From contig NZ_MECL01000083.1 in the NCBI RefSeq assembly GCF_014596445.1, positions 57,891-121,890 on the forward strand: a stretch of 64,000 nt of DNA, given 5' to 3'. This stretch comes from Streptomyces sp. CBMA29. Its GTDB lineage: Bacteria; Actinomycetota; Actinomycetes; Streptomycetales; Streptomycetaceae. Position 1 is the first letter of the stretch; every line of letters starts with the position of its first letter. Under the pieces are notes generated by a model. It worked only from the letters and a program-made list of their open reading frames with translations, made no database searches and was not told the DNA's origin. The translations under genes were made by a program, and so were the position numbers. Positions 35,859 to 44,577 of the stretch are shown one piece after another.

Positions 35859-36145
35859 TGAGCGCCCCACTGAAGTGGTTCAAGTCCAGCTACAGCGGAA
35901 GCGAGGGCGGCGAGTGCGTCGAGATCGCCTACGCGTGGCGTAAGTCCAGCTACAGCGGAAGTGACGGCGGCAACTGCGTCGAGATCGCCGCTCACCCCGC
36001 CGCCGTGCACGTGCGGGACTCCAAGGACCCCGAGGGTCCGAACCTCACGTTCACCCCGGCCGCGTGGGCGGCCTTCGCCGCCTTCGCCGCCACCGCCACG
36101 GCGGAACAAAGTTCCGATATGACCGACAAAACGCCGCTTCTTTAG
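35858..36145 (+). CDS. DUF397 protein with internal motif duplication
   Basis: 95 aa. The DUF397 core W(F/R)KSSYSGS(E/D)GG(E/N)CVEIA occurs twice, at residues about 7-24 and 27-44, from a 60-bp tandem duplication (35881 and 35941). Usual members have one copy. The rest (VHVRDSKDPEGPNLTFTPAAWAAF) is standard, with an extra C-terminal tail. Small partner protein of the WhiJ-like regulator, coupled by TAATG. Confidence 0.9.
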   Translation: MSAPLKWFKSSYSGSEGGECVEIAYAWRKSSYSGSDGGNCVEIAAHPAAVHVRDSKDPEGPNLTFTPAAWAAFAAFAATATAEQSSDMTDKTPLL

Positions 36146-36224
36146 GACATCCCTACAAATTACCCAGGGGTAGGGTGGGCGAATTCATTGACGTCTCTCT
36201 GTTCACCCCTAGGACACCCCGCCT

Positions 36225-37457
36225 ATGAGCACCGTTGTTCGCGGAGATGCCGCCCCCACCGGCTCCGCGCCGTTGCCCGACCTCGTACCGGCCCCGGAAA
36301 CCGCTGGTGACAAAGCGGGGAACGGGGCCGGGGGCGGGGCGCCGCAGCCGAAGAAGCGGCTGTACGTGCTGGACGGTCTGCGGCTGATAGCCGCGCTCAT
36401 GGTGGTGGCCTACCACTACATGGGCTTCGACGACTGGTACGCGTCGCCGTGGGGCAAGTCGACGTCGACCGTCTTCCCGACGACGCAGACGGCGGCGTCG
36501 TACGGATGGCTGGGCGTCGAGCTGTTCTTCCTGATCAGCGGTTTCGTCATCTGTATGTCGTGCTGGGGGCGGACGCCGAAGCAGTTCGCGGTGTCGCGGT
36601 TCATCCGGCTGTACCCGGCGTACTGGTTCGCCATAGCGGCCACGACGACGGTGCTGGTGCTGCGGCCGGGCGGGACGGACGTACCGCCGACGGACATGCT
36701 GACGAACATCACGATGTTCCAGGAGCTGCTGGGCGCGCGGGACATCGACGGCGTGTACTGGTCGCTCTGGGTGGAGCTGCGGTTCTACCTGCTGTTCATG
36801 GTCGTGGCGATGATGGGGCTGACCTACCGCCGGGTCGTCGGTTTCTGTGTGATCTGGCTGCTGCTGGCCGGGATCGCGCCGCAGTCGGGGATCGACCTGC
36901 TGCCGCTGCTGATCGTTCCGCAGTACGCGGCCTTCTTCGTCGGCGGCATCGTGATCTACCTGATGCACCGGGTGGGGCCCACGCCGGTGCTGTGGCTGCT
37001 GCTCGGCACCTCGTGGCTGATGGCGCAGAACCAGCTCCCCGACCTGATCTCGACGGCCGAGGACTCGACGCACACCACGATCTACTGGACCGTGTGCCTG
37101 GCGGTCGTGACCCTCTTCTATCTGCTGGTGCTGGCCGCCGCCCTGGGGAAGCTGAACTTCTTCAACTGGCGCTGGCTGACCGTCGCCGGGGCGATGACGT
37201 ATCCGCTGTACCTCATCCACGAGGACATCGGCTGGGAGGTCATCCGGCACACGCACCGCCTGATGCCGCCGTTCGTCCTGATCTCGTTGCTGGTGTGCAC
37301 GATGCTGCTGGCGGCCTGGCTGATCCAGAAGTACGTGGAGACGCCGGTGGCCAAGGCGCTGAAGAACTGGCTGCTGCCCAAGAAGCCGGCCAAGCCGGTG
37401 CCCACTCCGGTGCCCGCACCGAAGGCCGGTGCCGACTCGGGAGCGACCGCCGGGTAG
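36225..37457 (+). CDS. integral-membrane acyltransferase (Acyltransferase_3)
   Basis: 410 aa with about ten hydrophobic segments between charged/Pro-rich tails. LDGLRLIAALMVVAYHY carries the catalytic His of acyltransferase family 3, with GWLGVELFFLISGFVI and RFIRLYPAYW following. The family O-acylates sugars, peptidoglycan or lipids. First gene of a run of four membrane-lipid-type genes in the same direction; a palindrome and possible promoter separate it from the next. Confidence 0.88.
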   Translation: MSTVVRGDAAPTGSAPLPDLVPAPETAGDKAGNGAGGGAPQPKKRLYVLDGLRLIAALMVVAYHYMGFDDWYASPWGKSTSTVFPTTQTAASYGWLGVELFFLISGFVICMSCWGRTPKQFAVSRFIRLYPAYWFAIAATTTVLVLRPGGTDVPPTDMLTNITMFQELLGARDIDGVYWSLWVELRFYLLFMVVAMMGLTYRRVVGFCVIWLLLAGIAPQSGIDLLPLLIVPQYAAFFVGGIVIYLMHRVGPTPVLWLLLGTSWLMAQNQLPDLISTAEDSTHTTIYWTVCLAVVTLFYLLVLAAALGKLNFFNWRWLTVAGAMTYPLYLIHEDIGWEVIRHTHRLMPPFVLISLLVCTMLLAAWLIQKYVETPVAKALKNWLLPKKPAKPVPTPVPAPKAGADSGATAG

Positions 37458-37511
37458 CACCAGAAAACCCACCGGACCCGGGCGTATCTCCGCGTATCAC
37501 CTTGGACGAAA

Positions 37512-37543
37512 CCGTGCACCGCCGGTTTCCGGCGGTGCTACGG
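37512..37543. promoter_or_regulatory. palindrome before the desaturase gene
   Basis: GCACCGCCGG (37516-37525) TTT CCGGCGGTGC (37529-37538), extended by CCGT/ACGG outside. Could be a terminator for the acyltransferase or an operator for the desaturase; no T-run follows. Confidence 0.5.
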
Positions 37544-37593
37544 TCTGCCAATCGTCCGCCGCTTTCGGGGCGTACAGGCATTGGAGAGCACCA

Positions 37594-38733
37594 ATGCAGA
37601 GCCGTATCTCCTCAGGTCCGTTAGCCTCCACTCCCCCGCTCGAATCGGGCCCGCCTGCGTCCGATCACCTGCTGCGCGGATTTCGGCAGGCGGAGTTATC
37701 CCGAAGGGCCAGACCGCCCGCTTCCCGTTATGCCACGGACTTCGCGGTACGGGTCGCGCTGATGTCCGCCGGATACGTGTCGGTACTCGGCTTCGCGCGG
37801 TCGCCGCTCGTATCGCTCGGCGGAATCGCGTGGCTCGGCGGAATCGCGCTTTTCGCACTGGCGTCCGTTTCCATGGTCGGGTCCTGGTTCCACGACGCGG
37901 TGCACGGAAATGTGCGCGGCGGCCGGTGGAGGTCGGAAGCCGTATTGCGGGCGGGGTCGGCGGCGATCGGCCTCGGTCCGCGCTGGTGGTTTCACAAACA
38001 CGTGCGGTTGCACCACCGGTACGTGGGGAATCCGGCGTTCGACCCGGACATCCAGTTCGGCTGGTTCGGGCGGGTGACCGCCGAGCAGCCGTGGCACGCC
38101 CTGCACCGCGCGCAGCACCTCTACATGTGGCTGCTCCTGCCGTTCTCCACGCTGAACATGCTCAAGCCGAGCGAGCTGTGGACGACGCGGCAGGCGGTCG
38201 TCCGGCGGGTGGTCGGGCCCCGGGGGCGCGGCTGGCCGTGGTTTCTGCTGGCCGACAAATACCTGCCGCACGCCGTTGTCTGGATTCCGGTCTTCCTGGT
38301 GCTGCCGACGCGCCGGGCACTGCTGACGTATCTGCTGTTCCACCTGATATCCGGGACCTTCGTGTCGCTGATCACCCAGGTGCAGCACAATACGGATCTG
38401 GCCGAATACGGTCCTTCCGCCGACGGAACGGAATCGCTTTCCGCTCAGCTCTCCCGGTCCACCGACGTGGGCGGCGGCCGGGGATTCTGGTACTGGCTCA
38501 GCGGCGGCACGACGTATCACTGCGTCCATCACCTCGCGCCCGCGCTGACCTTTCCCGAACTCCCGGCGGCGACGGAAAGGCTCGTCGCGCTGCTCGCCGG
38601 AACCGACATGACGGTACGGACGCATCCGTCGATGTGGGCGGCCGTGAAATCGCACGGCAGGCTCATCCGGGCGCTTTCCGTACCGGAGAACTCCGCAGGA
38701 CAGAACTCTGCCGGACACGGGGGGAATCTGTGA
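37594..38733 (+). CDS. membrane fatty-acid desaturase family protein
   Basis: 379 aa from the ATG at 37594 (GGAGAG upstream). Three His boxes of membrane di-iron desaturases: HDAVH (100-104), HVRLHH (136-141) and HCVHH near the C-terminus, plus four or more hydrophobic segments. Probably introduces a double bond or hydroxyl into acyl chains in the membrane. Its stop overlaps the next gene as GTGA. Acyl substrate unknown. Confidence 0.88.
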   Translation: MQSRISSGPLASTPPLESGPPASDHLLRGFRQAELSRRARPPASRYATDFAVRVALMSAGYVSVLGFARSPLVSLGGIAWLGGIALFALASVSMVGSWFHDAVHGNVRGGRWRSEAVLRAGSAAIGLGPRWWFHKHVRLHHRYVGNPAFDPDIQFGWFGRVTAEQPWHALHRAQHLYMWLLLPFSTLNMLKPSELWTTRQAVVRRVVGPRGRGWPWFLLADKYLPHAVVWIPVFLVLPTRRALLTYLLFHLISGTFVSLITQVQHNTDLAEYGPSADGTESLSAQLSRSTDVGGGRGFWYWLSGGTTYHCVHHLAPALTFPELPAATERLVALLAGTDMTVRTHPSMWAAVKSHGRLIRALSVPENSAGQNSAGHGGNL

Positions 38734-40037
38734 CCGCACCGACCACGGGGCCGAGCGGCGGCCCCGTCCCATCGCCGACGCCCGTCCCGACGCCGGTCCC
38801 GCCACCTGGCCCGCCTCCCACGCCCGTCCCGATCACCTCGGAAGAGCTGAACATCAAGCCCTTCCTCGTCGAGCCGATCCTCGTCTCGCGGCTGCTGAAG
38901 AAACGCTCGGCGACGCCCGGCCCGGCCGGCGGCCCCGAGGACGAGCGGTCGCCGTACGTCGTCGCGATCTGGGCGGTGCTCCTCGCCTGCCTGCTCGTGT
39001 CCTGGTCGGCGCTGATCATGAACTCGTTCTACCGGCCGCACTGGGACCTCAGCGTGCTCTCGGACGTGTGGTCCTTCCTGTCCCGGCGCAAGAGCACGGA
39101 CGCGGACGCGGACGCCGTACCGTTCCTGCGCGACTACCCCTCCTGCATCCTGACCTTCTCGATCGCCTGGTCGGTCCCGCTGGTCTACGGCATCTTCCGC
39201 AGCCTCCAGACGCTCCACGAGAGCCTGGACAAGTCCGGCTGCATCCGCTGCGACGACCAGGCGCGCGCCCACCTGAAGGCGGCCGTGGACGACCTCAACG
39301 CCACATACGCCAAGCACGGCAAATACTCCTGGCTCGTGCTGCTCGGCATCGTCGGCGTCGTGACCGGCATCAACCTCCGCCTTCAGGGCCACCTCTTCCA
39401 CTTCCTGGGCTCCGACGCGCTGTACGACCAGTGGTGGGGACGGGCCGCGCCGGTCACCTTCGGCGGTGTGGTGTGGATCTTCATGGGCACGGTCGGGATG
39501 TACATGGCGTACGCGGAGGGCGTCGTCGGCATCCACTACGTCAAGTTCCTCAAGCAGTTGAAGAACGAGTACAAATTCGGCACCAATCCGCTCAACCCCG
39601 ACAACTTCTACGGCTGGGCGAAGCTGCGGCAGGCGGTGTCCAACCTCCAGGGCGGACTCACCTGCACCTTCGCGACGTCCTTCGCCATGTTCTTCTTCCT
39701 CCAGCCGGCCATCGGCACCTATCCGACGCTGTTGTGCCTGGCGGCTTTCGTGGGCATGGTGCTCTATGTGTTCATCGGCTCGATGACGCACATCAGGCGG
39801 CAGGTGCGGGTCGACCGCAAGGAGCAGATCGACCAGATCATCGCCGACATGCCGGACCCCGACTCGACCGATCCGTCCGCCGGGGTGCGCTACCTGGTGG
39901 CGCTGCAACGTCTGCGCGACGTACAGAAGTTGCCGTCCATGCCGATCCGCAACGGCCTGCTGTTCGCGGGCGCGTTGTCCGTCCTCGCGCCGACGGTCGC
40001 CATCGCCGTCCAGGTCATCAAGCTCATCAAGCCGTAG
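38730..40037 (+). CDS. polytopic membrane protein of unknown function
   Basis: 435 aa from a GTG overlapping the desaturase stop. Pro-rich N-terminus, about six or seven membrane segments (AIWAVLLACLLVSWSALIM, FSIAWSVPLVYGIF, LVLLGIVGVVTGIN, GGVVWIFMGTVGMYMAY and others), a CIRCDD motif in a soluble loop, and a basic stretch near 370. I do not recognise a family. Its tight placement between a desaturase and a patatin suggests a role in lipid handling or signalling at the membrane. Confidence 0.75.
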   Translation: MTAPTTGPSGGPVPSPTPVPTPVPPPGPPPTPVPITSEELNIKPFLVEPILVSRLLKKRSATPGPAGGPEDERSPYVVAIWAVLLACLLVSWSALIMNSFYRPHWDLSVLSDVWSFLSRRKSTDADADAVPFLRDYPSCILTFSIAWSVPLVYGIFRSLQTLHESLDKSGCIRCDDQARAHLKAAVDDLNATYAKHGKYSWLVLLGIVGVVTGINLRLQGHLFHFLGSDALYDQWWGRAAPVTFGGVVWIFMGTVGMYMAYAEGVVGIHYVKFLKQLKNEYKFGTNPLNPDNFYGWAKLRQAVSNLQGGLTCTFATSFAMFFFLQPAIGTYPTLLCLAAFVGMVLYVFIGSMTHIRRQVRVDRKEQIDQIIADMPDPDSTDPSAGVRYLVALQRLRDVQKLPSMPIRNGLLFAGALSVLAPTVAIAVQVIKLIKP

Positions 40038-40050
40038 TCAAGGAGCCCCG

Positions 40051-40947
40051 ATGCTTTCGGTCGCTGTTCAAGGTGGCGCGATGCGGTCCGTCTACGCGCT
40101 GGGGGTCGTTCGCGGCATGGTCGACCTCGGCATCCACAGCAAGGTGGGTTCCGTGCACTCCTCCAGCGCCGGGTGCGTGGCCGGGGCGGTGCTCGCCGGG
40201 CAGGCGCGGGCCGAGGACGCGCCGGACCTCACCGAATTGGTGAAGACGTTCCTGGACGAGCTCAGCGGACGGAACTTCATCGACAGCAGGCGTGTGACGA
40301 AGACGGTCGACGTGGACCTGCTCGTCTCCGTCATCCGCGAGCAGACCGGGCTCTCGCTGGCCAGCCTCACCAAGCACGCGCTGACCTTCGAGGTCGCCGT
40401 CACCAACGCGGTCACGTCCATCGCCGAGTACTTCGACCTCGGCCGGTGCGCCTCGGACGCCGAACTCTTCGAGGTGCTGCGGGCCACCATGGCCATCCCG
40501 GTGCTCTACCACCGGCGGGTCAGGCTGCGGTCCCAGACGTACGTGGACGGCGGCATCTCCGACCCGCTGCCGCTGCTGCGCGCGCTGGCCCGTAAGCCGA
40601 GCGCGGTCATCGCCGTCTCCACGGTCGGCGCGGGCTCGCTCGGCCACCACCTCAGCGGCAAGGAGGCGCTGGTCATCCGTACCGCGCCCGGCATCTCTCC
40701 CCCGGTACGCGGCCTGATGCTCGCCTACAACCCGCTGGCGCGGGTCTCCGAACAGATCATGGTCCAGGGCTCGTTCGGGTCCATCCCGATCCACCGCGTG
40801 ACCCCGTCCGACCCGGACGTCCTGACCAGCCGGACGGAGACCGACCGCAAACGGCTGCTGCGGGCCGAGGAGTTGGGGTACGCCGACGCCCTGGCGGCGC
40901 TGTCCGACCGCGAGTTCGAGGACTTCCCGCAGGCGCGGGAGAGTTAG
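40051..40947 (+). CDS. patatin-like phospholipase
   Basis: 298 aa. Oxyanion segment [14 protein letters not shown], nucleophile elbow HSSSAGC (Ser39; the first Gly of GxSxG is Ser), and the Asp of [11 protein letters not shown] (Asp166), the Ser-Asp dyad of bacterial patatins. Hydrolyses acyl esters of membrane lipids. Starts 13 nt after the membrane protein gene, likely same operon; 3' end overlaps hemB by 4 bp. Confidence 0.88.
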   Translation: MLSVAVQGGAMRSVYALGVVRGMVDLGIHSKVGSVHSSSAGCVAGAVLAGQARAEDAPDLTELVKTFLDELSGRNFIDSRRVTKTVDVDLLVSVIREQTGLSLASLTKHALTFEVAVTNAVTSIAEYFDLGRCASDAELFEVLRATMAIPVLYHRRVRLRSQTYVDGGISDPLPLLRALARKPSAVIAVSTVGAGSLGHHLSGKEALVIRTAPGISPPVRGLMLAYNPLARVSEQIMVQGSFGSIPIHRVTPSDPDVLTSRTETDRKRLLRAEELGYADALAALSDREFEDFPQARES

Positions 40948-41930
40948 AGCTGCTGGGCGGCCTCGGTCGCCCAGTACGTGAGGATCATGTTCGCGCCCGC
41001 CCTGCGGATGGACGTCAGCGTCTCCATGATCGCGCGGTCGCGGTCGATCCAGCCGTTCGCGGCGGCGGCCTCGACCATCGCGTACTCACCGGAGATCTGG
41101 TACGCGGCGACGGGCACGTTCACCTCGTCGGCGACGCGGCGCAGCACGTCCAGGTAGGGCAGCGCGGGCTTGACCATCACCATGTCGGCGCCCTCCTCCA
41201 GGTCCAGCGCCAGCTCGCGCAGCGCCTCACGGAGGTTGGCCGGGTCCTGCTGATAGGTCTTGCGGTCGCCCTTGAGCGAGGAGTTGACCGCCTCGCGGAA
41301 GGGGCCGTAGAAGGCGGAGGCGTACTTCGCGGTGTACGCGAGGATCGCCACGTCCTGCTTGCCGATCTCGTCCAACGCGTCGCGTACGACGCCGACCTGA
41401 CCGTCCATCATGCCGGAGGGGCCGACCACGTGGACGCCCGCGTCCGCCTGGACCTGGGCCATCTCGGCGTAGCGCTCCAGCGTGGCGTCGTTGTCGACGC
41501 GGCCCTCGGCGTCGAGCACGCCGCAGTGGCCGTGGTCGGTGTACTCGTCCAGACACAGGTCGGACATCACCACGAGCGCGTCGCCGACCTCGGACACGAC
41601 GTCACGGATGCCGAGTTGGAGGATGCCGTCGGGCTCGGTGCCCTGGCTGCCGACCGCGTCCTTCACCTCGGGGACGCCGAAGAGCATGATGCCGCCGACC
41701 CCGGCCGCCGCCGCTTCCGCCGCCGCCTTGCGCAGCGAGTCGCGGGTGTGCTGGACGACGCCGGGCATGGAGGAGATCTCCTGCGGCGCGCTGATGCCCT
41801 CGCGGACGAACATCGGCAGGATCAGCTCCGCCGGGGACAGCCGGGTCTCGGCGACCATGCGGCGCATCGCCGGGGTCGTCCGCAGACGTCGCGGGCGCGC
41901 GCCCGGGAACTCGCCGTACCGGCTGCTCAT
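40944..41930 (-). CDS. hemB: delta-aminolevulinic acid dehydratase (porphobilinogen synthase)
   Basis: 328 aa. Condenses two 5-aminolevulinate to porphobilinogen. Schiff-base lysines in YTAKYAS and MVKPALPY; cysteine metal ligands in the [14 protein letters not shown] segment indicate the zinc-cysteine type. Separated from the hemA-hemC-hemD run by helD on the opposite strand. Confidence 0.95.
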   Translation of the reverse strand: MSSRYGEFPGARPRRLRTTPAMRRMVAETRLSPAELILPMFVREGISAPQEISSMPGVVQHTRDSLRKAAAEAAAAGVGGIMLFGVPEVKDAVGSQGTEPDGILQLGIRDVVSEVGDALVVMSDLCLDEYTDHGHCGVLDAEGRVDNDATLERYAEMAQVQADAGVHVVGPSGMMDGQVGVVRDALDEIGKQDVAILAYTAKYASAFYGPFREAVNSSLKGDRKTYQQDPANLREALRELALDLEEGADMVMVKPALPYLDVLRRVADEVNVPVAAYQISGEYAMVEAAAANGWIDRDRAIMETLTSIRRAGANMILTYWATEAAQQL

Positions 41931-42123
41931 GGCTGCGCCGCCTTCCCGTGGGCCCAGGCCCGTGGAGATCGAGGCACCCTCACGATCGAGGGCTCTGTCC
42001 CCACGGTACGCCCGCTCCCGGAGTGCTTTTCCCGACGCCCAGTCGGCTCCGCAAAGGGCCGCGGCAACGCAAAGGAGAAGAAGATCCGTACGCCCGCCAC
42101 GCGATCTTCACCGCGCATGAGAA

Positions 42124-42221
42124 ATCCCCGGCGGACAATTGCCGACCGGGGATCGCCACGCGTATATTGGTTTCTTCTGCGCGCATTCCGCGCACATGAG
42201 AAAGGCCCCGATCACGGGGCC
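42124..42221 (+). promoter_or_regulatory. helD promoter with palindrome and leader hairpins
   Basis: TTGCCG (42139-42144) and TATATT (42163-42168), 18-bp spacer. The -35 sits inside a palindrome (ATCCCCGG 42124-42131 / CCGGGGAT 42146-42153). The leader then has two hairpins: TGCGCG/CGCGCA (42178-42194) and GGCCCCG/CGGGGCC (42204-42221). The rest of the 325-bp gap from hemB shows no gene. Confidence 0.55.
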
Positions 42222-42255
42222 AACAAGACTGAACCATATCCGACGGGGAGCCGTT

Positions 42256-44511
42256 TTGTCAAATCGGGAAAGCGTCGAATTGCGGGAAGAGCAGGAATTC
42301 ATCGACCGCGTCCACGCACGGGTCGACGCCCTGCGCGGTGTCGCGGCGCAGGGCGTCGAGGACGCCCTGACGCCGGTCGGCACCGGCCTCCAGGCGCGGC
42401 TCGAACGCGACATCCGGGTCACGGAGCGCTCCGGCCTGCTCGCGGCGCTGAACGCGGTCGACGGTTCGCTGTGCTTCGGCCGCGTCGACCGCTCCGACGG
42501 CGCCACGCACCACATCGGCCGGATCGGCATCCGCGAGGACGACGCCGACCGTACGCCGCTGCTCATCGACTGGCGCGCGCCCGTCGCCCGCCCCTTCTAC
42601 CTCGCCACCGGGCACACCCCGATGGGTCTGCGGCGGCGCCGCCACATCGCCAGCGAGGGCCGCACCGTCACCGAGCTGCACGACGAGATCCTGGACCTGG
42701 CCGACGGCGAGCGCACCGGCTTCGAGGACCCCAACGGCGACAGCGTGCTGCTCGCGGCGCTCAACTCCGCGCGCACCGGCCGGATGGGCGACATCGTGCG
42801 GACCATCCAGGCCGAGCAGGACACCATCATCCGCGCCCCGCACCGGGGCGTCCTGGTCGTGGAGGGCGGCCCCGGCACCGGCAAGACCGCCGTCGCCCTG
42901 CACCGGGCCGCGTTCCTGCTGTACGAGCAGCGCGAACTGCTCGCCAAACGCGCGGTGTTGATCGTCGGCCCCAACCCGGCGTTCCTGCGCTACATCGAAG
43001 AGGTGCTGCCCGCGCTCGGCGAGACCGGCGTCCTGCTCGCCACCCAGGCCGAGCTCTTCCCCGGCGTCCACGCCACCGGCACCTCCGACTCGCCGCGCGC
43101 CGCCGCCGTCAAGGGCGGCGAGGAGATGGCCGAGGCGCTGGCGACGGCCGTCCGCGACCGGCAGCAACTGCCCGAGCCCGGCGCCCCGTTGATCATCCAG
43201 CACGACGACGGCGACCTCATCCTCGACTGGGAGATCGCGTACGAGGCCCGGCAGGGCGCCCGCGACACCCTGCTGCCGCACAACCTCGCCCGCCCGCACT
43301 TCGTCTTCCGGGTGATCGACGCGCTGACCGCGCAGCTCGCCGAGCGCATCGGCGCCGACCCGTACGGCGGGCCCAACTTCCTCGGGCCCGACGACATCGC
43401 GCTGCTCGGCCGGGCCATCGCGGCGAGCAAGGAAGTCCACGCAGCCGCCGACGAGTTGTGGCCGCCGCTGACCCCCGAGGCGTTCCTGGCCGACTATCTG
43501 GCCGCGCCGGTGTACCTGCCCGCCGAGGACTCCGACGCGATCCGGCGCCCGCGCCCCGACCACCCCCTCGACGCACCGTGGACGCCCGCGGACGTGCCCC
43601 TGCTGGACGAGGCCGCCGAACTCCTCGGCGTGGACGACAGCGCCCGGCTGGCGGCCGAGGAGGCCGTACGGCAGGAGCGGATCGCCTACGCGCAGGGCGT
43701 GTTGGAGCTGTCGCGGGGCTCGGAGTCGTACGAGTTCGAGGACGAGGAGTCCGAGGTGCTGGCCGCGCACGACATCATCGACGCCGAGCGGATGGCCGAG
43801 CGGCACGAGGAGGACGACCACCGCGGCGCGGCCGAGCGCGCCGCCGCCGACCGTACGTGGGCGTTCGGGCACATCATCGTGGACGAGGCGCAGGACCTGT
43901 CGCCGATGGCGTGGCGGCTGCTGATGCGCCGCAGCCCGACGCGTTCGCTGACGCTGGTCGGCGACCCGGCGCAGACGTCGGAGGCGGCGGGCGTCGGCTC
44001 GTGGGAGAACATCCTGCGGCCGTACGTCGGGGACCGCTTCGAGCACGTCACGCTGAAGGTCAACTACCGTACGCCCGCCGAGATCATGGAGCTGGCGGCC
44101 GGGGTCGTACGCGAGCGGGACCCGGAGTACGTGCTGCCGGTGTCGGTGCGGTCGACCGGCGAGCGGCCATGGACGCGGGACGCGGGCGGGGACCTGGCGG
44201 GGACGGTCGCCAAGGCCGCCGCGGAGCTGACGCCGCTGCCGGGGCAGGGCCGCCTGGCGGTGATCGCGCCGCGCGAACTGCACGAGGAGATCGCCGCCGC
44301 GCTGGACGGGGTCACGGCGGGCGAAGCGCCCGACCTGACCCGGCCGTTGGTGCTGCTGGCCCCGCGCCAGGCCAAGGGCCTGGAATTCGACCATGTGCTG
44401 GTCGTGGAGCCCGCCCGGTTCGGATCGAGCGACCTGTATGTGGCCCTCACCCGCGCCACGCAGCGCCTGGGCGTCGTCCACCGGGAGCAACTGCCCCCGG
44501 CGCTGCGGTAG
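42256..44511 (+). CDS. helD: HelD-type RNA polymerase-associated helicase-like ATPase
   Basis: 751 aa from a TTG at 42256 (GGGGAG 5 nt upstream). N-terminal coiled-coil start (ELREEQEFIDRVHARVDAL), Walker A GGPGTGKTAVALHRAA, Walker B-like IIVDEAQDLSPMAWRLL, motif III GDPAQTS, VNYRTP, and the C-terminal LYVALTRATQRLGVV. This is the UvrD-like HelD architecture of actinobacteria; HelD proteins remove stalled RNA polymerase from DNA, and some (HelR) protect against rifampicin. It lies between hemB and hemD on the opposite strand. Confidence 0.85.
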   Translation: MSNRESVELREEQEFIDRVHARVDALRGVAAQGVEDALTPVGTGLQARLERDIRVTERSGLLAALNAVDGSLCFGRVDRSDGATHHIGRIGIREDDADRTPLLIDWRAPVARPFYLATGHTPMGLRRRRHIASEGRTVTELHDEILDLADGERTGFEDPNGDSVLLAALNSARTGRMGDIVRTIQAEQDTIIRAPHRGVLVVEGGPGTGKTAVALHRAAFLLYEQRELLAKRAVLIVGPNPAFLRYIEEVLPALGETGVLLATQAELFPGVHATGTSDSPRAAAVKGGEEMAEALATAVRDRQQLPEPGAPLIIQHDDGDLILDWEIAYEARQGARDTLLPHNLARPHFVFRVIDALTAQLAERIGADPYGGPNFLGPDDIALLGRAIAASKEVHAAADELWPPLTPEAFLADYLAAPVYLPAEDSDAIRRPRPDHPLDAPWTPADVPLLDEAAELLGVDDSARLAAEEAVRQERIAYAQGVLELSRGSESYEFEDEESEVLAAHDIIDAERMAERHEEDDHRGAAERAAADRTWAFGHIIVDEAQDLSPMAWRLLMRRSPTRSLTLVGDPAQTSEAAGVGSWENILRPYVGDRFEHVTLKVNYRTPAEIMELAAGVVRERDPEYVLPVSVRSTGERPWTRDAGGDLAGTVAKAAAELTPLPGQGRLAVIAPRELHEEIAAALDGVTAGEAPDLTRPLVLLAPRQAKGLEFDHVLVVEPARFGSSDLYVALTRATQRLGVVHREQLPPALR

Positions 44512-44534
44512 TCCAAGGCCCCGGGCCTCAAGTG

Positions 44535-44577
44535 CGGCCCTGGACGGGGACCCTAGACGCGGACCCTAGACGCGGGC
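44535..44577. repeat. short tandem repeat after hemD
   Basis: GACCCTAGACGCG repeated with variation between the convergent helD and hemD stops; it contains two copies of the rare tetranucleotide CTAG. Confidence 0.5.

Noticed and set aside
42124..42221. Rifampicin-associated element before helD
   Set aside because: Palindrome lacks the GGGGCTTGC...GCAAG core I recall; reported only as a generic operator.
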